The notes beneath the pieces are model-generated. The model searched no databases. It had not been told where the DNA came from and saw only the letters and a program-made list of their open reading frames with translations. 21,403 bases of DNA from DATJLY01 sp035604195. Its GTDB lineage: Bacteria > Pseudomonadota > Alphaproteobacteria > ATCC43930 > CGMCC-115725. Each line of letters opens with the position of its first letter. Position 1 is the first letter of the stretch. Positions 7,793 to 15,566 of the stretch are shown here, piece after piece. The stretch is taken from NCBI GenBank assembly GCA_035604195.1, contig DATNIY010000092.1:1-21403 (forward strand), read 5' to 3'. The translations under genes were made by a program, and so were the position numbers.

Positions 7793-9097
7793 TCAGGCGC
7801 GCTCCAATCGCGGGCTGCCGCCGCCCTCTGCGGCATCGGCGGAGACGATGACCCGGCGGGTCATAGTCAATGCCAGCACCGCGCCGATGACGAGCAAAAT
7901 CCCGGCGATGACGAAGGCCCAGTCATAGGCTCCGAGGCCCTGAACGACGTAGCCCGTGACGATCGGCGCCAGGATGCCGAAGGTGTTGCCGCCCAAGACG
8001 ATCATGCTGATCGCCTTGCCCACGTCCCTGGGCTTGTGGACGAGATCGGTGACCAGCGCGACATTGAGCGCCAAGGTCGTGGCGATCCCCGCCAGGGAAA
8101 TGGCGATGAGGGCCAGGATCAGCCAGATGTTGTAAGAGAACGGCACGATCAGCAGAACCGCGGCGCACAACAGGCTGGCCATCACCATCAGCCGCCGCTT
8201 GCCGGCGAGGACCTGTTGGTGGTTCAGCAGCCGATCGCTCAAGGCGCCGAAACCGATGCTGAGCGGCGCCGCGCAGGCCCAGGGGATCGCGGTGAACAGA
8301 CCGGTCTCCATGATGTTGAGATGCTTGGCCGCTTGCAAATAACTCGGCAGCCAGAACAGCAGCAGATAGAGCGAGTAGATGGCGCAGCCCTGGCTCAAGG
8401 TGATGCCCCAGAGCGACGGCTGCTTGATGAGATGCAGGACGACGCGAACGTTGCCGCGCTCGTCGAGCCGCTCGTCCGGAGCGGCGCCGCGCTCGCTGAT
8501 GATCTTTTTCCGCTCGCTCTCGCTGAGCCAGCGCACGCGTTCCGGCCGGTCGAACCAGATGAGGTTGACGGCGAGCCAGACAAAGCCGAGCGCGCCCAGC
8601 AGCACGAAGGACGCGCGCCAGCCCCAGACGGCGCTGACCGAGCCGACGAGCAACGCTCCGATGGCCGGGCCGGTGAAGGAACCGGCGCTGTAGATCGTGG
8701 AGGCGAAACCGCGCTCGCTCGCCGGCATCCATTCGCGCACGATGCGGCCGCAGGACGGGATCGACGTCGCCTCGCCGGCACCCATCGCCAGGCGCGTCGT
8801 CAGCAAGGTGCCGAAGCTCCAGGCCGCGCCGGTCACCGCGATCGCGATCGACCACAGCGCAATGCCGACCGAATTGACCACCCTCGTGTTGAACCGGTCG
8901 ATGAGAATCCCGACCGGCAGGAGGCAGATCACATAGGTCCACAGGAAGGAGGAGAAGAGATATCCCAACTGCACGGGCGACAGATGAAACTCGGTGGCGA
9001 CGCTCTTGGCGGCGACGGAGAGCGCCACGCGATCCATGTAATTGATGGTCACGAGCGCCAGCATGAGCGCGTAAATCCAACCCCGTCGATACCCCAT
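7793..9097 (-). CDS. MFS transporter of the anion:cation symporter (ACS) type
   Basis: This 434-residue membrane protein has about twelve hydrophobic helices and the features of the ACS branch of the major facilitator superfamily: the TM1 segment INYMDRVALSVAA, the TM2-3 loop GILIDRFNTR, and a GAGEATSIPSCGRIVREWMP segment near TM4. Members usually import small carboxylates (galactonate, 4-hydroxyphenylacetate, phthalate and similar) with protons. The gene sits between the FAD enzyme (55-bp gap) and HyuA (12-bp gap) on the same strand, so it is probably the uptake system for the operon's substrate, which would then be a small organic anion. A GGAGAGG site precedes the ATG. Confidence 0.93.
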   Translation of the reverse strand: MGYRRGWIYALMLALVTINYMDRVALSVAAKSVATEFHLSPVQLGYLFSSFLWTYVICLLPVGILIDRFNTRVVNSVGIALWSIAIAVTGAAWSFGTLLTTRLAMGAGEATSIPSCGRIVREWMPASERGFASTIYSAGSFTGPAIGALLVGSVSAVWGWRASFVLLGALGFVWLAVNLIWFDRPERVRWLSESERKKIISERGAAPDERLDERGNVRVVLHLIKQPSLWGITLSQGCAIYSLYLLLFWLPSYLQAAKHLNIMETGLFTAIPWACAAPLSIGFGALSDRLLNHQQVLAGKRRLMVMASLLCAAVLLIVPFSYNIWLILALIAISLAGIATTLALNVALVTDLVHKPRDVGKAISMIVLGGNTFGILAPIVTGYVVQGLGAYDWAFVIAGILLVIGAVLALTMTRRVIVSADAAEGGGSPRLERA

Positions 9098-9152
9098 GCG
9101 TCCTCTCCCGTGTTGGTCTGGTTGCGGCGATGCTGCCCCGAAGCGCCGCCGA

Positions 9153-10769
9153 TCAATTGCGGCTGATCATATCCTCTACCGCCAGAGTGCTGAAGGTCAT
9201 GCCCGAGGCGAGCGTCAGGCCGGCCTGATATCCCGAGCCGAATTCGATGCGCGCGGCGGTATTCCCGCTGGCATAGAGGCCGGGAATGGGCTGGCGCCTC
9301 TGGTGGATCACCTGGCCGCGCTCGTTGGTCAGCACGCCGGCCGAGCTGCCGGCGCTCGGCCGCAGCTCGAGCCCGTAGAAGGGCGGCTTCTCCAAGGTCC
9401 CCAGCGCCTGGTTCTTGCCCGCCGGCAGCGACGGATCCTGCGCCAGCCGCCAAGCCAACTCGCCGCGACGAAAATCCTCGTCCTTGCCGGCGCGCGCGAA
9501 GCCGTTGAAACGGCCAACCGTGCGCTCGAGCCCCGCGGCGCCGATGCCGAGCTGGGCGGCAAGCCCGGCGATCGTTCCATCGCGCGCGACCCAGGCGGGA
9601 ATCTCAAGGCCCGCCTCGCGCCCGGCGAAGGAATAGGTGTCGGCATAGGCCTGATCGAAGACCAAATAGCACGGCAGGTTGCGATAGCTGTGCGTCGCCG
9701 GGTCGAAGGCGCGCAAGGCCGGGATCATGCCCTGGAAATAGGCTTCGTCGGCGAAGCGCTCGCCGGCGCGGTTTACCACCACGGTATGCGGGCTGCACAG
9801 CTCGATGATCCCGGCGAGCTGGAACTGCGGCTCCGCGCTCGCGCTCGGCACCGGGAAGGCGAGAAAGAGCTGCATGTTGTTGCGGATCAGCCGAACCGCC
9901 GCGCCGATCTCGGTGGCGAGCTTCAGCCCATCTCCAGTGATCGAAGCCGGCACTTGCGAGAGCCAGTTCGGCAGCCCTTCGAAATCGCGCACCAGCTCGG
10001 GATTCGATTCATACCCCCCGGTTGCGAGCACGACGCCGCGGCGGGAAGCGATTTCTCGTCCGTCCGCGAGCGCGACGCCGGTGACGCGCCTTCCGTCGTA
10101 GATCAGGCGCTCGACCTCGATGCCGGTCTCGATGGCGATGCCGCGCGTCAGCGCCGCCTTGAGGAATTGGCAGGCAAGGCCCAGCCCCTTGCCGCGCATG
10201 TCCTTGGCCTTGCGCTCGCGCACGATGTCCTTGTCCCAGCGCGAGAAGCAATTCATGCCGCCCCAGCCGACCTGCTCCTCGCAGGTGATGTAGCAAGGCG
10301 CGTTGGCGGGGATGCGGACGCGGTTGCGCCATTCGCCTAATTCGTAACCGGAGATCAGTTCGACCTCGAGGCTGCGGCCTTCCTGCTTCGCGCCGGGCGC
10401 GACGCCGTAATAGTGATCGGCGACGCCGCGGCATAGGCGGAAGGGAATGCCGCAATCCGCGAAAAACTTGAGGATGCGCGGCCCCTCGTCGACGAAGGCA
10501 AGCAGATTCGCCTCCTCGGCCTCGCCGCCGGCGAGGAAATGCATGTAGTCGAGGATCTCTGCGCGGCTGTCGGCATAGCCCGCCTGGCGCGCGAGATGAT
10601 TGTCGCCGACCCAGATGAGACCGTAGGAGTTGGTCGTGCCGCCGCCGATGAGAGGCGCCTTCTCCAGCACGATCGGCCGCAGCCGCTTTTCATGCGCGGC
10701 CACGGCGGCTGCCAGTCCGGCGATGCCGCTGCCGAGGACGACCACATCATAGGTTGCCACGGCAGTCAT
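9153..10769 (-). CDS. FAD-dependent oxidoreductase of the fumarate reductase/3-ketosteroid dehydrogenase type
   Basis: This 538-residue protein begins with a Rossmann dinucleotide fold, GSGIAG at 13-18. It also has the GGG.TN-like turn after the first helix, the segment VLATGGYESN, an AGERFADEA segment, and a C-terminal FAD-closing block GLYASGNTAARIEFGSGYQAG. This is the FAD_binding_2 family, whose members carry out alpha,beta-dehydrogenation or the reverse reduction of carbonyl or acid substrates. There is no signal peptide or haem motif, so it is not a flavocytochrome c. GGGGAAG lies just ahead of the ATG. It is the first gene of the six-gene operon and may introduce or remove a double bond before the HyuA/HyuB step. 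The exact reaction is unknown. Confidence 0.9.
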   Translation of the reverse strand: MTAVATYDVVVLGSGIAGLAAAVAAHEKRLRPIVLEKAPLIGGGTTNSYGLIWVGDNHLARQAGYADSRAEILDYMHFLAGGEAEEANLLAFVDEGPRILKFFADCGIPFRLCRGVADHYYGVAPGAKQEGRSLEVELISGYELGEWRNRVRIPANAPCYITCEEQVGWGGMNCFSRWDKDIVRERKAKDMRGKGLGLACQFLKAALTRGIAIETGIEVERLIYDGRRVTGVALADGREIASRRGVVLATGGYESNPELVRDFEGLPNWLSQVPASITGDGLKLATEIGAAVRLIRNNMQLFLAFPVPSASAEPQFQLAGIIELCSPHTVVVNRAGERFADEAYFQGMIPALRAFDPATHSYRNLPCYLVFDQAYADTYSFAGREAGLEIPAWVARDGTIAGLAAQLGIGAAGLERTVGRFNGFARAGKDEDFRRGELAWRLAQDPSLPAGKNQALGTLEKPPFYGLELRPSAGSSAGVLTNERGQVIHQRRQPIPGLYASGNTAARIEFGSGYQAGLTLASGMTFSTLAVEDMISRN

Positions 10770-10830
10770 CGCTTCCCCACCCGGCGCAGGCGCACTTGAT
10801 TTTGTCGGACGATACGCCGGATCGGAGCGA

Positions 10831-10856
10831 GGTTCTACCCGATTTTCAGCAGAACC
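10831..10856. promoter_or_regulatory. Inverted repeat GGTTCT-N14-AGAACC ahead of the catabolic operon
   Basis: Perfect 6-bp arms at 10831-10836 and 10851-10856 are separated by 14 bases, 62 to 87 bp upstream of the FAD gene's ATG. This is the expected zone for the operon's promoter and operator. No clear -35/-10 pair was found beside it. It could be a regulator binding site or chance. Confidence 0.3.
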
Positions 10857-10875
10857 GGGCTCACTTCAGCGATGA

Positions 10876-10977
10876 CGCAACCGTACAGCGAAGGCGGGCC
10901 GCGCGAGACTACGCTCGCACGGCGGCCCGTTGGCGTTCATCGACGGCGGCATCGCCAACAACACGCCGCTGCCGTGA
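10876..10977 (+). pseudogene. Relic of a patatin-like phospholipase gene
   Basis: In the plus frame ending at TGA 10975-10977 the translation reads GGPLAFIDGGIANNTPLP then stop. FIDGG.ANNTP matches the Asp-containing DGG motif region of patatin-like phospholipases, where this Asp completes the Ser-Asp dyad and is followed by NN.P. Only about 33 codons are open, after a stop at 10873-10875. The GxSxG nucleophile motif and the rest of the protein are missing, so this can only be a decayed fragment. It sits between two minus-strand genes in a 215-bp gap. The short match could be coincidence. Confidence 0.45.
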
Positions 10978-10984
10978 ACGGTGG

Positions 10985-11974
10985 TTAGCGCAGCCGCGGC
11001 GCCAGTCGCACGCGTTCGGGCAAGCGGTGGGAAGTGCCGCGCCGCTCGGCGCGCGCCAAGACCTCGATGCCCAAGGCAAGATCGGACAGCCCCATGCCCA
11101 TCGCCTTGAAGAGCGTGAGGTCGCAATTCGCCGGGCGCCTTATGTCTTCGGCAATGAGCCGCGAGATCGGCAGGACCGACTGCCAGGCTGCCGCATCGTC
11201 GCCGAAGCGCTCGCGAAATTCGGTCGAGAGTTCGCGCGCCCCGGCGACGCTGTCCACCGCAACGAGGCAACAGCGCGGGAAAACATCCTGAGTGAACTCG
11301 ACCCGCGCCGGCACGATCGCGCCCATGGCGTTGATATGGCTGCCGTACGCCGCCATCGCCGCGGTGAAGAACGGCGCCGTCGCGTTGGTGATGAGGGTGA
11401 CGATCGGGGCGTCGCGAACCGCGTCCTCGAGCGTCGCGGCTGTGGTCACGCGGATGCCCAACTCTTTGCGGACGGCGTCGGCAAAGGCCTCGCGCGCCTC
11501 GGCGCGGCGGCTGAAGACGCGCACATGGCGGAGCTTTCGCACGGCGGCGCAGGCGGCGGCCTGCGGCAGGGCCTGCTTGCCCGAGCCGATGATTGCGATC
11601 TCGTCGGCATTGCTCGCCGCGAGACGCCGCGTGCCGACGCCGGTCATGGCCGCGGTGCGCAATTGACCCAAGGCGGTGGCCTCGATGACCGCGCGGAGCG
11701 CACCATCTTCGAGCGCGAACAGCACCAGCACGGTCTGCGACTTGCCGCCGACATTGACCCAGGTCTTGGTGCCGCACAGTCCGGCGCCGGCGACGGCGGC
11801 GCCGATCGCATGCATCGCGTCGTTTGCGCCGACCATCAGATGCGTCTTGGGCATGTTGGCGGCCTCGTCCTCGGCTTCCATCGCGAGGATGCGCTCGAGG
11901 GCGTCGACGGCCTCGGGCAGAGCGATCAGCGCGGCGACCTCGGCTTCGGTGATCCAGAGCGGCGGGCTCGGCAT
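10985..11974 (-). CDS. Ornithine cyclodeaminase/mu-crystallin family protein
   Basis: This 329-residue protein has the length and layout of the OCD/mu-crystallin family: an N-terminal dimerisation and substrate part, then a Rossmann NAD(P) domain starting at IAIIGSGKQA (GSG at 130-132). GTKTWVN holds a Lys (70) and EATALGQLRTAAMTG an Arg (106) at positions where the family has substrate-binding residues. Members include ornithine cyclodeaminase, ketimine reductases, and alanine or opine dehydrogenases, so the substrate is open. The start at 11974 fits the family N-terminus (WITEAEV) and has GGGGGA upstream. The frame stays open to 12133, but that extension is Arg/Pro-rich and unlike the family. 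It points the same way as the catabolic operon but is separated from it by 215 bp, so a shared transcript is uncertain. Confidence 0.88.
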   Translation of the reverse strand: MPSPPLWITEAEVAALIALPEAVDALERILAMEAEDEAANMPKTHLMVGANDAMHAIGAAVAGAGLCGTKTWVNVGGKSQTVLVLFALEDGALRAVIEATALGQLRTAAMTGVGTRRLAASNADEIAIIGSGKQALPQAAACAAVRKLRHVRVFSRRAEAREAFADAVRKELGIRVTTAATLEDAVRDAPIVTLITNATAPFFTAAMAAYGSHINAMGAIVPARVEFTQDVFPRCCLVAVDSVAGARELSTEFRERFGDDAAAWQSVLPISRLIAEDIRRPANCDLTLFKAMGMGLSDLALGIEVLARAERRGTSHRLPERVRLAPRLR

Positions 11975-12151
11975 CGCTATCCCCCGATCTTGCTTAGGCT
12001 CGCTCCGCCCGGTCGTTCGCGGCGACGGCCTGAGGGTGCGCCGCGGCCGCACGAGCATGCCCAAGAACCCCAGCGGCAACAACTGGCTGCGCGCCGATAC
12101 CAGACCCGTGCCCGCCGCGGAAGCGCGTTTCAACGCCTTGTGCCCGTGCCG

Positions 12152-12217
12152 GGCATCGGCTTATAAATTGCTTTAGAAAGATAAAGTATAGAATTGATAT
12201 ATAATATATTTTGTCTG
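12152..12217. promoter_or_regulatory. AT-rich island between the transglutaminase and cyclodeaminase genes
   Basis: About 60 bases rich in A and T, including ATATATAATATAT-like near-palindromic sequence, interrupt otherwise GC-rich DNA directly after the transglutaminase stop. It lies about 180-240 bp upstream of the cyclodeaminase ATG. Several -10-like hexamers (for example TATACT on the minus strand) occur, but none has a good -35 at the right distance. It is probably a promoter, a nucleoid-protein binding site or a transcription stop region. No hairpin followed by a T-run was found. The GC-rich remainder up to 11975 holds no recognisable gene. Confidence 0.35.
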
Positions 12218-13033
12218 TTACTGCTCCGCCTGAGCCTGAGTCACGGTGACCTCGACGGCGAGGGTTTCCTCGGCCTCGCCGCGCCAGATGCCGCGCACCG
12301 GCGCCGCCGACCAATAGTCGAGCCCGACGCCGGTGCGGATATAGGCCTCGCCCGGCACTGTCCCGTTCGAGGGATCGAAACCAATCCAGCCGGTGTCTTC
12401 GGCGTAAGCCTCGGCCCAGGCGTGGCTTGCCTCGTATTCGCCTCCCTCCGCGCCGGTCCAGAGGTAGCCACCGACGTAGCGCGCGGGGGTGCCGAGATGC
12501 CGCGCCGCCGCGATGAAGAGGTGCGCATGGTCCTGGCACACGCCCGAGCCGTTCCGGAGCGCCTGGGCGGCAGTCGTTTTGGCGTCGGTGACCCCCTGGC
12601 GGTAGACGAGCCGGCCGTGGATCGCTTCCATCAGGGATGTGAGCCGGTCCCGACTCGTGCCGCCGCGCGTGCCCGCGACGGCGAGCTCTGCGATCGCCGG
12701 GTCCGCCTGCGTCAGTTTCGTGGTGCGCAGAAAGAATTCAAGCGGCAAGGGCTCCGGCGCGCCGCGGATAACGCCGTCGGTGGGCCGGGTCTCGACCTCG
12801 CCCTCGACCAGGATTGCGCCGCTGTCATGCGGCCGGTTGATCGAGTGGCTATGGACGATAGTGCCGAATCCGTCAATGAAGAAGGGCAATGGCCGCCTGG
12901 TTTCGCCGCGCACCTGCCATCGGAGGACGGCGAGCCCCTCATGAGGGCGCGGCGTCAATCGCAAGGTCTGAATGGCATAGGCGATGGGACGCGAATAGCG
13001 GTACGAGGTGAGGTGCCGAACGGCCAGGCGCAT
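12218..13033 (-). CDS. Transglutaminase-like cysteine protease-fold protein
   Basis: This 271-residue protein has the bacterial transglutaminase N-terminal domain (about 1-85, opening RLAVRHLTSYRYSRP) followed by a transglutaminase core. The triad is visible: Cys166 in NGSGVCQDHAH, His204 in ASHAWAEAY and Asp220 in GFDPSNG. No signal peptide is seen, so it should be cytoplasmic. Bacterial members of this type usually act as proteases or peptide hydrolases rather than cross-linkers. It is the last gene of the ATP-grasp/alpha-E/transglutaminase cluster, 16 bp after the alpha-E gene. In that conserved neighbourhood it is thought to process a peptide or amide made by the ATP-grasp enzyme; the real substrate is unknown. 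Confidence 0.93.
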   Translation of the reverse strand: MRLAVRHLTSYRYSRPIAYAIQTLRLTPRPHEGLAVLRWQVRGETRRPLPFFIDGFGTIVHSHSINRPHDSGAILVEGEVETRPTDGVIRGAPEPLPLEFFLRTTKLTQADPAIAELAVAGTRGGTSRDRLTSLMEAIHGRLVYRQGVTDAKTTAAQALRNGSGVCQDHAHLFIAAARHLGTPARYVGGYLWTGAEGGEYEASHAWAEAYAEDTGWIGFDPSNGTVPGEAYIRTGVGLDYWSAAPVRGIWRGEAEETLAVEVTVTQAQAEQ

Positions 13034-13049
13034 GAATCGGGTGCGGCGA

Positions 13050-13991
13050 TCAGGTGAGATAGAGGTTGGAGATTTCGGCGCCCAGAATGATCGACCGGTC
13101 GATGAACTCGGTCAAGAATTCGTGCAGGCCCGACTGGAAAATGGCGTCGATGCGGCTGTAGCGCAGCTTGGCGTGGATCTCGCCGGCCAGTCGGTGGCAC
13201 TCGCCGCGCTTGCCGCCATAGGCCTCGGCGATGAGGCCGAGGTGCCGGGTGATCTGCTCGTAGCAGCTCAGCAGCGAGCGCGGCATCTCCGGCCGCAGAA
13301 TGAGGAACTCGGCGATGAGCCAGGGCTGCAGCCGCTCGTGATAAACCCAGTGATAGCTGCGCAGCGCCGAGACCGAGCGCAGGATCGATTGCCACTGGTA
13401 ATAATCGAGCGCACCGCCGGCCTTCTCATCATGCGGCAGCAGCAGGTAATATTTGACGTCGAGGATCCGCGCGGTGCTGTCGGCGCGCTCCAGAAAAGTG
13501 CCGAGACGGGTGAAATAATAGGCGTCGTTGCGCAGCATCGTGCTGGAATATGCGCCGCCGAAGAGTTGCGAGCGCTCGCGGACCCATTCGAGAAAGCCCA
13601 TGATGTCGTCATCGACGGCTTCGCGCGCGCGCTCGCGGGCGCGGATCCCGGTCTCGTTGAGCGCATCCCACATATCGTTGGTGAGCGCCGTCCTGACCGC
13701 GCGCGCGTTGCGCCGCGCCGTCTCGAGGCAGGTCAGAATGCTCGAGGGGTTGTCGAGGTCGCGGACGAGAAAATCGATGACCTCCGGCCCGGTCGCCTCG
13801 GCGTATTTCGCGAAGAATTCGGGCTCGCAGCCGGTCGCGATGAGCGTCGTGAGCCATTCGTTCCCGGCGCTCCCCAGGGAGCGCGCCATGCTGGCCATGC
13901 GATGGGCCACCCTGACAATGCGCGAGATGTTCTCGGCGCGCTCGATGTAGCGGGCGAGCCAATAAAGGCTGGCGGCGGTCCGGCTCAGCAT
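13050..13991 (-). CDS. Alpha-E domain protein (DUF403/COG2307)
   Basis: This 313-residue, mainly helical protein opens with the family signature MLSRTAASLYWLARYIERAE and has the usual length. The helices are rich in conserved Glu and Arg, which gives the alpha-E domain its name. No catalytic residue is established for it. It is nearly always encoded beside a circularly permuted ATP-grasp protein, as here (4-bp gap), and often with a transglutaminase, so it is inferred to be a partner or scaffold of the ligase. Cytoplasmic. The start leaves just four bases after the ATP-grasp stop, which supports coupled translation. Confidence 0.93.
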   Translation of the reverse strand: MLSRTAASLYWLARYIERAENISRIVRVAHRMASMARSLGSAGNEWLTTLIATGCEPEFFAKYAEATGPEVIDFLVRDLDNPSSILTCLETARRNARAVRTALTNDMWDALNETGIRARERAREAVDDDIMGFLEWVRERSQLFGGAYSSTMLRNDAYYFTRLGTFLERADSTARILDVKYYLLLPHDEKAGGALDYYQWQSILRSVSALRSYHWVYHERLQPWLIAEFLILRPEMPRSLLSCYEQITRHLGLIAEAYGGKRGECHRLAGEIHAKLRYSRIDAIFQSGLHEFLTEFIDRSIILGAEISNLYLT

Positions 13992-13995
13992 GGCG

Positions 13996-15438
13996 CTAGC
14001 GTTCGAGCACCCAAGTGTCCTTGGTGCCGCCGCCCTGGCTCGAATTGACCACCAGCGAGCCCTCGCGCAGCGCCACTCGCGTCAAGCCGCCGGGCACGAT
14101 GCGGATTTCCTTGCCGACGAGGACGAAGGGCCTGAGATCGACATGGCGCGGCGCGACGCCGCTCTCGACGAAGGTCGGGCAGGTCGAGAGCGCGAGGGTC
14201 GGCTGGGCGATGTAGTCGTGCGGCCGCGCCGCGAGCTTCGCGGCGAAGGCCTCGCGCTCGCCGCGGCTGGCCATCGGCCCGACCAGCATCCCAAAGCCGC
14301 CCGAGCCCTGCGTCTCCTTGACGACGAGTTCGGGGAGATGGTCGAGCACATAGCCCAATTCCTCGCAATTGCCGCAGGAATAGGTCGGCACGTTGTTGAG
14401 GATCGGCTCCTCCGCGAGATAGAAGCGGATCATCTCCGGCACATATGGATAGACCGCCTTGTCGTCGGCGATTCCCGATCCCACCGCATTCGCCAAGGCG
14501 ACATTGCCGGCGCGGTAGGCGTTGAACAGCCCGGGACAGCCGAGGAGCGATTCCGGCTGGAAGGTCAGGGGATCGACATAAGCGTCGTCGATCCGGCGAT
14601 AGATCACGTCGACGCGCTTCAGCCCTTCGGTCGTGCGCATGTGGACGATGTTGTCATCGACCACGAGATCGACGCCTTCGACCAGCTCCGCGCCCATCTC
14701 GTCGGCGAGGAAGGAGTGCTCGAAATAGGCGCTGTTGAAGGGTCCGGGCGTCAGGACCACGATCACCGGCTCGCCCTGGCAATTGGGCGGCGCGAGCGAG
14801 CGCAAGGTATCGCGCAGCTCTTCGGGATAGTGCGAGACCGGCGCGATGCGATGGCCGGCGCATAGCTCCGGGAAAAGCCGCACCATGGCCTCGCGGTTTT
14901 CGAGCATGTAGGAGACGCCCGAGGGCGTTCGGCAATTGTCCTCGAGGACATAGAAGTCGCCGGGACCGACGCGCACCAAATCGATGCCGGCGACATGGGT
15001 GTAGGCGCGGTGCGGCGGATCGAAATCCTGCATCTCGGCGCGGTAGCTCTCATTGTGCAGGATCAGCTCTTTGGGGATGCGGCCCGCGCGCAGGATCTCG
15101 CGGCGGTGATAGACGTCGAACAGAAAGGCGTTGAGCGCGCGCACGCGCTGGGTCAGGCCTTGCGCGAGGCGGCTCCACTCCGCTGCCGAGAGCACGCGCG
15201 GGATAATGTCGAAGGGGATGAGCCGCTCGGGACTGCCGCCTTCGGCATAGACCGAGAAGGTGATGCCGATGCGCCGGAAGAGCAGCTCCGCCTCGCGGCG
15301 CTTGCGCTGCAGCGCTTCGGGCGGCGAGTCCTCGAGCCAGCGGCGAATGCGCTCGTAATGGGGGTAATACCCCGCCGCAGCCCCCGTCTCGTCGAAGGCC
15401 CGGCTAGAGATTGACGCAACTGATCCGGCACTGCTCAC
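13996..15438 (-). CDS. Circularly permuted ATP-grasp ligase (DUF404/DUF407, COG2308)
   Basis: This 480-residue protein matches the circularly permuted type 2 ATP-grasp family. Recognisable blocks are FDEtGAAAGYYPHYERIRRW near the start, a VGPGDFYVLEDNCRTPSGVSY segment with acidic metal/ATP-binding residues, VVKETQGSGGFGMLVGP (ATP-grasp loop) and the end block VNSSQGGGTKDTWVL. The family is predicted to form amide or peptide bonds with ATP, but substrates are not established. The GTG start at 15438 is preferred to a TTG at 15474 because AGAGGG lies seven bases ahead of it and the resulting length is typical. First gene of the three-gene cluster; its promoter should lie in the 128-bp gap before the old yellow enzyme gene. 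Confidence 0.92.
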   Translation of the reverse strand: MSSAGSVASISSRAFDETGAAAGYYPHYERIRRWLEDSPPEALQRKRREAELLFRRIGITFSVYAEGGSPERLIPFDIIPRVLSAAEWSRLAQGLTQRVRALNAFLFDVYHRREILRAGRIPKELILHNESYRAEMQDFDPPHRAYTHVAGIDLVRVGPGDFYVLEDNCRTPSGVSYMLENREAMVRLFPELCAGHRIAPVSHYPEELRDTLRSLAPPNCQGEPVIVVLTPGPFNSAYFEHSFLADEMGAELVEGVDLVVDDNIVHMRTTEGLKRVDVIYRRIDDAYVDPLTFQPESLLGCPGLFNAYRAGNVALANAVGSGIADDKAVYPYVPEMIRFYLAEEPILNNVPTYSCGNCEELGYVLDHLPELVVKETQGSGGFGMLVGPMASRGEREAFAAKLAARPHDYIAQPTLALSTCPTFVESGVAPRHVDLRPFVLVGKEIRIVPGGLTRVALREGSLVVNSSQGGGTKDTWVLER

Positions 15439-15566
15439 CGGAATTCCCTCTTGTATCAAGACCTGCCGAAGCAAAGCCCGCGCCAGACCGGCAGCGAGCC
15501 GAAAAGTGCAGGCTTGGCCGCCTGGCCCGGCGATGGTCTGCCTATGGAACGATCAATGCCCAATAA

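Noticed and set aside
5972..9166. Plus-strand open frame of 1064 codons
   Set aside because: It runs antisense to HyuA and the MFS gene, whose motifs are unmistakable; the composition (Asp, Arg, Gly, His-rich) is typical of readout opposite GC-rich genes.
11975..12133. In-frame N-terminal extension of the cyclodeaminase by 53 codons
   Set aside because: The extension is Arg/Pro-rich, not part of the family fold, and a better ribosome site lies at the internal ATG.
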